The translations under genes were made by a program, and so were the position numbers. From positions 1-10,510 of the forward strand of contig JAURHO010000052.1 of NCBI GenBank assembly GCA_030833265.1: DNA of 10,510 bases, in the 5' to 3' direction. The notes under the pieces are model-generated. The model was given only the letters and a program-made list of their open reading frames with translations, searched no databases and was not told the DNA's origin. This document shows, one piece after another, positions 5,502 through 10,510 of this stretch; position 1 is the stretch's first letter, and the number at the start of each line of letters is the position of its first letter. The stretch is from Crocinitomicaceae bacterium. GTDB lineage: Bacteria > Bacteroidota > Bacteroidia > Flavobacteriales_D > Crocinitomicaceae.

Positions 5502-8009
5502 ATGAAAAGAAATGCACCTGTCATGACAGAACAAGAACAAAAAAAAATGACCAAAGTATTTTGGACCTTTGCCTTGCTGCCTTTCTTTCTGGTAGCTGGC
5601 TTGCTCTTATTACAATCTGAAGACGATCTTCCGCCAGTTTCTATGCTGGACAACCCACCAGAATTACAAGCTTCGCTTATTTTGGCCAAAAAAAGCGTCA
5701 AAGAGGATACCGTAATTGGCCGCTTTTGGCAAGTGAACCGTACCAGTGTAAAGTACCGCGAAATTTCACCTTTTGTTACGGACGCCTTGATCTCGACCGA
5801 AGATGAACGCTTTTTAAAACATTCAGGTGTTGACTTCAGGGCCTTAGCCAGATCTTTTACCTCATTTGGTCGTTCGGGTGGAGCCTCTACAATTCCACAA
5901 CAATTAGCTAAACTTTTATTTACCCTTCAACAGCGTCAGCGCGAAGAATTGGCGCGTGCCAGTGGTGCCAAGCTTGAAATCCCATACGTTGGTGGTATAC
6001 TCGGGAAATTCCGACGTGTGAGTGAAAAAGCGCGCGAGAACATCATTGCCAAACGACTTGAAGAACGCTTCACCAAAGAAGAAATCATCACGATGTACCT
6101 CAATCAATTTGATTTCTTGTACAACGCAGTCGGGATTGAAAATGCTTCAAGAGTTTACTTCAATAAAAGACCAAAAGACCTCACGAAATCAGAGGCAGCT
6201 ACACTTATCGGGCTCTGTAAAAACCCAACCCTCTACAATCCTTACTCATATCAAATCAGAAATTACCGCGCAAAAATTGCCGACAACAAAGGCATCAGCC
6301 CCTCTGAAGTAAGTAAAGATGATATTTTGGCCGCTCGCTCAAAAGATTCACTGAATGCGCACAAACGCAGAAATCAAGTCTTGTTTCAGTGGCTCAAAAA
6401 TTCAGAAAAAGGGAATGAAGCACTCCGTACAAAGATTACCCGCGCCGAATTTGAACGCATTTGTAAAGAACCCATCATTATTCGCTACCGCTCGCTAGAC
6501 CACAAAGAAGGAATGGCGCCATATTTTAGAAAGGAACTGCGTACTGAAGTGCAATCTATTTTGCTTTCTAAAAAAGCCGATGGCACCTTCAAATATCTGC
6601 GTGAAGATGGCAACCCATACGACATCGATGCCGATGGACTCCGAATTTATACTACGCTCAATCCGACGATGCAGCGCTATGCAGAATATGCGGTTGAAAG
6701 ACACATCAAAGAAGAACTTCAACCTCAATTTGACATCAATAACCGCGGGCTCAAAAACTATCCATTTTCGAACAGCATCAAGCAAGAAGTTGTAGAAGAA
6801 ATCATGACCTCTGCGCGTCATAATTCTGATCGCTACAAAAAATACGTTGCACTTGGGCTCAGTGAGTCTGAAATCAACAAAGAGTTCAATGTGCCTGTCG
6901 AGATGACTGTCTTTAGCTGGAATGGCGAACGCGACACCATCATGAGCCCCAACGATTCGATTCGTTATTACAAAGCATTCTTACATGCAGGGTTGGTGTC
7001 AATGGACCCCACAACAGGTTTTGTAAAAGCTTGGGTTGGCGGTGTCAACTTCAAGCATTTTGGCTACGATCACGTTCGCCAAGGAAAGCGCCAAGTTGGT
7101 TCAACCATTAAACCGTTTGTCTATGCCGCGGCACTTTCCATGAAGGTTGTGAACCCATGTACTGGTTTCTCTGCCAGTGAATATTGCCTTGACCTCGTGG
7201 ACCACAATACCAACAAAGTAATTGGCCAGTATTGCCCTGCTGGGCCAGCTGCTCCTAGCGTGCGCGACGGTTTGGCGCAATCATCTAATAAAGTTACGGT
7301 GGCTGTTATGGGCCGTATGGGGGCGTTTAACCCTGTTCAAAAAACAGGTGGGCCTTACCAAATTGAAAAATTGCTCAAAAAGATGGAAATCAACTTGCAT
7401 CCAAACGATGTAGTGCCTTCCATGTGTTTGGGCAGTATGGACCTTTCTCTTTTGCAAATGGTGGCTGCACAATGTGTATTCCCAAACAATGGCATTTACG
7501 TTAGACCAACTTTTATTGAACGCATCACAGACCGCAATGGCAAAGTCATTTACAGTGCCACAGAATACCGCGAGCAAGCCTTGAATGCCACAGTAGCTTA
7601 TGAAATGCTTCAAATGATGAAAGGCGTTATCAATTTCGGAACCGGAGGAAGCCTCAGAGGTGGCCGCAGCTGGGGAGGAATTACTGCACCTACCGCAGGT
7701 AAAACTGGTACCACTCAAAATAACTCAGACGGTTGGTTTGTAGGCATTACACCAGAACTCGTTACGGGTGTTTGGGTCGGAGCCGAAGACCGCGCAGTCA
7801 GGTTTAAAACCATGACTTGGGGCCAAGGTGGACGCATGGCCTTGCCAATCTATGGCTATTTTATGCAACGGATTTACAAAGATCCTGTCATTGCGTTATC
7901 AACCCGAGACTTCGAACCCCCATCTGACTACGACCCTTCTGTTTATGATTGCACCGTTGCCCCACAACCAGAAACCGTAGATGAATCTGAAATCCCATTT
8001 GAATTTTAG
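5502..8009 (+). CDS. Class A penicillin-binding protein (PBP1a-type transglycosylase/transpeptidase)
   Basis: This bifunctional enzyme polymerises glycan strands and cross-links them in the periplasm. It has 835 residues, with a membrane anchor at about 18-37. The GT51 transglycosylase domain shows the catalytic STEDERFLKHSGVD (98-111, E100), GGASTIPQQLAK (126-137), EKARE (175-179, where most families have RKxxE) and KEEIITMYLN (192-201). The transpeptidase domain shows S534-T-I-K537, S594-S-N596 and K734-T-G-T737, so both activities are predicted intact. The tail is acidic. The ATG at 5502 is preferred because of the -7-like element just before it, but the ATG at 5523 (residue 8) is also possible and would still keep the anchor. 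It follows rodA by 19 bases and precedes scoA by 2. It resembles the mrcA/ponA group; I leave the symbol blank. Confidence 0.93.
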   Translation: MKRNAPVMTEQEQKKMTKVFWTFALLPFFLVAGLLLLQSEDDLPPVSMLDNPPELQASLILAKKSVKEDTVIGRFWQVNRTSVKYREISPFVTDALISTEDERFLKHSGVDFRALARSFTSFGRSGGASTIPQQLAKLLFTLQQRQREELARASGAKLEIPYVGGILGKFRRVSEKARENIIAKRLEERFTKEEIITMYLNQFDFLYNAVGIENASRVYFNKRPKDLTKSEAATLIGLCKNPTLYNPYSYQIRNYRAKIADNKGISPSEVSKDDILAARSKDSLNAHKRRNQVLFQWLKNSEKGNEALRTKITRAEFERICKEPIIIRYRSLDHKEGMAPYFRKELRTEVQSILLSKKADGTFKYLREDGNPYDIDADGLRIYTTLNPTMQRYAEYAVERHIKEELQPQFDINNRGLKNYPFSNSIKQEVVEEIMTSARHNSDRYKKYVALGLSESEINKEFNVPVEMTVFSWNGERDTIMSPNDSIRYYKAFLHAGLVSMDPTTGFVKAWVGGVNFKHFGYDHVRQGKRQVGSTIKPFVYAAALSMKVVNPCTGFSASEYCLDLVDHNTNKVIGQYCPAGPAAPSVRDGLAQSSNKVTVAVMGRMGAFNPVQKTGGPYQIEKLLKKMEINLHPNDVVPSMCLGSMDLSLLQMVAAQCVFPNNGIYVRPTFIERITDRNGKVIYSATEYREQALNATVAYEMLQMMKGVINFGTGGSLRGGRSWGGITAPTAGKTGTTQNNSDGWFVGITPELVTGVWVGAEDRAVRFKTMTWGQGGRMALPIYGYFMQRIYKDPVIALSTRDFEPPSDYDPSVYDCTVAPQPETVDESEIPFEF

Positions 8010-8011
8010 CC

Positions 8012-8710
8012 ATGAACAAAGTAGTTAAAGACGTAGAACAAGCGCTCGAAGGGATTCAAGACGGCATGACCCTTATGGTAGGTGGTTTTGGTCTCTGCGG
8101 TATTCCGGAAAACTCCATTGCACATTTAGTAAAAATGGGCGTTAAAAATTTAACTTGTATCAGCAACAATGCGGGTGTAGATGATTTCGGCCTCGGTTTA
8201 TTACTTCAGGCTAAACAAGTTAAAAAAATGATCAGCTCTTATGTCGGTGAAAACGATGAATTTGAGCGTCAAATGCTTTCAGGTGAACTCGAAGTTGAAC
8301 TCATCCCGCAAGGAAGTTTAGCAGAACGCTGTAGAGCAGGTGGTGCCGGAATTCCTGCTTTTTTCACACCCGCTGGCTACGGCACCGAGGTTGCTGAAGG
8401 CAAAGAAGTCCGTGTCTTTAACGGCAAACCGCACATTTTAGAAGCTGCCCTTACCGCAGACTACGCCATTGTAAAAGCATGGAAAGGCGATACGGAAGGA
8501 AACTTAGTTTTCAAGGCAACCGCCCGAAACTTTAACCCCATGATGGCCATGGCCGGTAAAATTACAATAGCCGAGGTTGAAGAATTAGTCCCAGCAGGTT
8601 CACTCGATCCTAATTTTATTCATACCCCAGGAATTTTTGTACAACGCATTTTCCAAGGAGATAGTTTTGAAAAACGCATTGAACAACGCACCGTTCGCTC
8701 AAAAAATTAA
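8012..8710 (+). CDS. scoA: Succinyl-CoA:3-oxoacid CoA transferase, subunit A
   Basis: Together with ScoB this enzyme moves CoA between succinyl-CoA and acetoacetate, in ketone-body and short-chain acid use or amino acid breakdown. It acts in the cytoplasm. The 232-residue length is typical. The family signature GGFGLCGIPE (24-33) is present, and the run from SNNAGVDDFGLGLLL through SSYVGENDEFERQ, ELEVELIPQGSLAER and RAGGAGIPAF closely follows mammalian OXCT1 as I remember it. That favours SCOT over the related 3-oxoadipate or AtoD-type transferases. The start codon is 2 bases after the stop of the class A PBP and the stop is 3 bases before scoB, so it is almost certainly co-transcribed with both. 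No promoter is visible in front of it. Confidence 0.93.
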   Translation: MNKVVKDVEQALEGIQDGMTLMVGGFGLCGIPENSIAHLVKMGVKNLTCISNNAGVDDFGLGLLLQAKQVKKMISSYVGENDEFERQMLSGELEVELIPQGSLAERCRAGGAGIPAFFTPAGYGTEVAEGKEVRVFNGKPHILEAALTADYAIVKAWKGDTEGNLVFKATARNFNPMMAMAGKITIAEVEELVPAGSLDPNFIHTPGIFVQRIFQGDSFEKRIEQRTVRSKN

Positions 8711-8713
8711 CAC

Positions 8714-9370
8714 ATGGCACTCGATAAAACAGGCATCGCCAAACGCATTGCACAAGAACTCAGAGACGGTTGGTACGTCAATTTGGGCATTGGTATTCCT
8801 ACATTGGTTGCCAATTATATTCCAGAAGGCATCGACGTCGAATTCCAGTCTGAAAATGGCATTTTAGGAATGGGGCCTTTTCCTTTTGAAGGAGAAGAAG
8901 ATCCAGACCTCATCAATGCTGGAAAACAAACCATTACCGTCAGAAACGGCGCGTCGTTTTTTGATTCAGCTACCTCTTTTGCCATGATCCGAGGGCAGCA
9001 CGTCCAACTCACGGTTTTGGGCGCCATGGAAGTTTCTCAGAACGGAGATATCGCCAACTGGAAAATTCCAGGAAAAATGGTCAAGGGAATGGGTGGTGCC
9101 ATGGATTTAGTAGCCTCTGCAGAAAATATCATCGTTGCCATGATGCACAGCAACAAGGCTGGTGAATCTAAAATTCTAAAAGCGTGTACATTACCTTTAA
9201 CAGGTGTAGGTTGCGTTAAAAAGGTGGTCACTGAATTGGCCGTACTTGAAATCAAAGATGGCAAATTTCACCTCATTGAACGCGCACCAGGAGTTAGTGT
9301 AGAAGAAATCATTTCCAAAACTGAAGGTGATCTTGTGGTGCCCGACGTTGTTCCTGAAATGCAACTCTAA
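8714..9370 (+). CDS. scoB: Succinyl-CoA:3-oxoacid CoA transferase, subunit B
   Basis: This is the catalytic beta subunit of the CoA transferase. The 218-residue length is normal. The conserved NLGIGIPTLVANYI (23-36) is followed by SENGILGMGP (46-55). E47 in SENG is the glutamate that forms the glutamyl-CoA thioester intermediate in this family. Further family segments are INAGKQTITV, SFAMIRGQHV, LGAMEVSQNGDIANWKIPGK and GMGGAMDLV, followed by CTLPLTGVGCV, all close to the B half of mammalian OXCT1. It starts 3 bases after scoA. Its TAA stop is immediately followed by the TTG that seems to start cysQ, in the same reading frame, so readthrough would join the two proteins. Confidence 0.93.
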   Translation: MALDKTGIAKRIAQELRDGWYVNLGIGIPTLVANYIPEGIDVEFQSENGILGMGPFPFEGEEDPDLINAGKQTITVRNGASFFDSATSFAMIRGQHVQLTVLGAMEVSQNGDIANWKIPGKMVKGMGGAMDLVASAENIIVAMMHSNKAGESKILKACTLPLTGVGCVKKVVTELAVLEIKDGKFHLIERAPGVSVEEIISKTEGDLVVPDVVPEMQL

Positions 9371-10168
9371 TTGCAGCAACTCAATCCTGAATATCAACTT
9401 GCCATTCAAGCAGCAATTGCCGCTTCAGAAGCCATTTTAAACATTTATCAACTTGACTTCAATATCATTGAAAAGCAAGATGGTTCTCCTGTCACCGCCG
9501 CTGATTTAGCTGCCAGTGAAAAGATAGATGCCATTCTCCTACCGCTAGGTATTCCGATTACCGGAGAAGAAACCGAAAAACTTCCGTTTGAAGTAAGACA
9601 ACATTGGACTAAATGTTGGTGTATCGACCCCCTTGACGGCACCAAAGAATTCATCAAACGCAATGACGAATTTGCGGTCAATATTGCACTCATTGAAAAT
9701 GGCCAACCCATTTTTGGCCTGATCGCATCTCCTGTCAATCAAGAAATTCTTTTGGGTTCCAAAGAAACGGGTGTTTTCATTTTTGCTTTTTCTGATGCTG
9801 ATCAAATCGAGAACTGTCAACAGTTGAATGTGCCAAAAAAAGTTAACACACCTTTGATCATGGCCTGTTCAAGGAGTCATCATAGCGGCTCAGTATTAAG
9901 CTTTATCAATGAACTTAAAACAAAAGGGCACGACGTTGATTTTCTGAAAAAAGGATCTGCGCTCAAATTCTTTGATTTAGCACTTGGAAACGCCGATGTG
10001 TATCCGCGCTTTGCCCCAACAATGGAATGGGATATTGCTGCAGGGCAAGCCATTTTGGAAGCCTTAGGTGGCAGTGTTGTACATGCTGAAACCGGCGAAC
10101 CGTTGTACTATAACAAGGCCAATTTGGTCAACCCGTATTTTATCGCACGCACAGCGTTGTTTCAGTAA
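9371..10168 (+). CDS. cysQ: 3'(2'),5'-bisphosphate nucleotidase CysQ (TTG start)
   Basis: CysQ removes the 3'-phosphate of adenosine 3',5'-bisphosphate, a by-product of sulfate assimilation and of phosphopantetheine transfer, giving AMP. The 265-residue protein belongs to the inositol monophosphatase fold. Metal-binding motifs are visible: GEE (65-67), DPLDGT (86-91) and WDIAAG (220-225); DGSPVTAAD (37-45) is also typical. The start is TTG, directly abutting the scoB stop. No ATG or GTG occurs in frame over the next 38 codons, and the frame is closed upstream by that stop. The family's N-terminal helix begins within a few residues of this point, so TTG is the best choice. It is the last gene of the operon and converges on the lipoprotein gene 16 bases away. 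Confidence 0.9.
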   Translation: MQQLNPEYQLAIQAAIAASEAILNIYQLDFNIIEKQDGSPVTAADLAASEKIDAILLPLGIPITGEETEKLPFEVRQHWTKCWCIDPLDGTKEFIKRNDEFAVNIALIENGQPIFGLIASPVNQEILLGSKETGVFIFAFSDADQIENCQQLNVPKKVNTPLIMACSRSHHSGSVLSFINELKTKGHDVDFLKKGSALKFFDLALGNADVYPRFAPTMEWDIAAGQAILEALGGSVVHAETGEPLYYNKANLVNPYFIARTALFQ

Positions 10169-10186
10169 TTAGTTGTGCTGATTTTT
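10149..10186 (+). terminator. Possible intrinsic terminator of the mreC-cysQ operon
   Basis: GCACAGC (10149-10155) can pair with GTTGTGC (10172-10178), giving seven pairs including one G-U, with a 16-base loop that contains the cysQ stop. A run of five T (10182-10186) follows three bases later. The large loop and the start inside the gene make it weak. On the minus strand the same stem lacks a following T-run, so it would serve only the plus strand. Confidence 0.35.
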
Positions 10187-10475
10187 AGCGCTTAGCCAAG
10201 CAATCAATTTCTACGATTGGGCCCACCATACAAATGCTGGCACCAGCAACTTCATGGTATTTCACCCAAACTTTTAGGCCATCTGTTGGGGTTATATTGA
10301 AATCATTTAGGTTCATGGGCTCGAGCACCTCACCCGTTGACAATTTCAGTATTAAACCACAACCATCAAGACCTGTATAGTCTACAATTGTAGCAGCTTT
10401 AGTATTTACACAAGAGGTTCCATGGCAAGCATTTAATAATAAGAACCCGACACAAGCAAAGAAAAACGCCTTCAT
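10185..10475 (-). CDS. Small predicted lipoprotein of unknown function
   Basis: The 96-residue product begins MKAFFFACVGFLLLNAC, a signal peptide with a lipobox-like LNAC ending at C17, so it is probably lipidated and anchored in a membrane facing the periplasm. The mature part is about 80 residues with a small beta-rich look. It has the segments GLDGCGLILKLSTGEVLEP (35-53), TDGLKVWVKYHEV and CMVGPIVEIDCL, with four further cysteines (C22, C39, C82, C92) that could form two disulfides. The pattern resembles small uncharacterised Bacteroidota lipoproteins I have seen, but I cannot name a family or a function. The gene converges on cysQ. No promoter is clear in the 35 bases upstream that the window contains. 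Confidence 0.7.
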   Translation of the reverse strand: MKAFFFACVGFLLLNACHGTSCVNTKAATIVDYTGLDGCGLILKLSTGEVLEPMNLNDFNITPTDGLKVWVKYHEVAGASICMVGPIVEIDCLAKR

Positions 10476-10510
10476 ATATTTTGATTTGAAACGTCGAACG
10501 AAAAAATGAA

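Noticed and set aside
6495..6821. Open frame of 108 codons on the minus strand, and overlapping short plus-strand frames
   Set aside because: All lie within the class A PBP coding region in other frames and show no family features.
7281..7718. Open frame of 145 codons on the minus strand inside the class A PBP gene
   Set aside because: It is opposite the transpeptidase domain with its intact SxN and KTG motifs; composition and lack of motifs mark it as a shadow frame.
10476..10510. A plus-strand gene starting at the ATG at 10506, or a promoter for the lipoprotein gene
   Set aside because: Only five bases of any such gene are in the window, and no TAnnTTTG element is found on either strand in this stretch.

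Overview
The window looks like chromosomal DNA of a Bacteroidota bacterium. The signs are the short promoter elements of the TAnnTTTG type in front of three genes, the lack of clear Shine-Dalgarno sequences, the mreC-mreD-mrdA-rodA gene order, and protein sequences of the type usual for that phylum. No lower rank can be assigned from the sequence alone. There are no RNA genes, insertion sequences, CRISPR arrays or phage genes, and no gene-free stretch longer than about 30 bases except the two window edges.

Left edge (1-834, minus strand): a two-gene transcription unit. The first gene joins a cysteine-rich DUF1272 domain to a RimJ/RimL-type GNAT acetyltransferase. Ten bases after its stop begins a second gene, with a hydrophobic N-terminus, that runs off the window.

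Centre (861-10168, plus strand): eight tightly packed genes with gaps from -4 to +19 bases. The first five are the cell-wall elongation machinery: mreC and mreD (scaffold), mrdA (PBP2, transpeptidase), rodA (SEDS glycosyltransferase) and a bifunctional class A penicillin-binding protein. With 2-3 base gaps these run into scoA and scoB, the two subunits of succinyl-CoA:3-oxoacid CoA transferase. The last gene is cysQ, a phosphatase of adenosine 3',5'-bisphosphate, which appears to use a TTG start directly after the scoB stop. A weak hairpin plus T-run after cysQ may end the transcript.

Right edge (10185-10510): a convergent minus-strand gene for a small predicted lipoprotein of unknown function, then 35 bases without an assignable gene.

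The most distinctive sequence feature is the 26-base gap between the GNAT gene and mreC. It carries two back-to-back TAnnTTTG elements, one per strand and one base apart. Each lies 4-5 bases from its ATG, and each -33 element lies inside the opposite gene. This suggests mutually exclusive, possibly leaderless transcription. I see no clearly new defence or mobile system; most of the window is an ordinary elongasome operon with unusual metabolic passengers.
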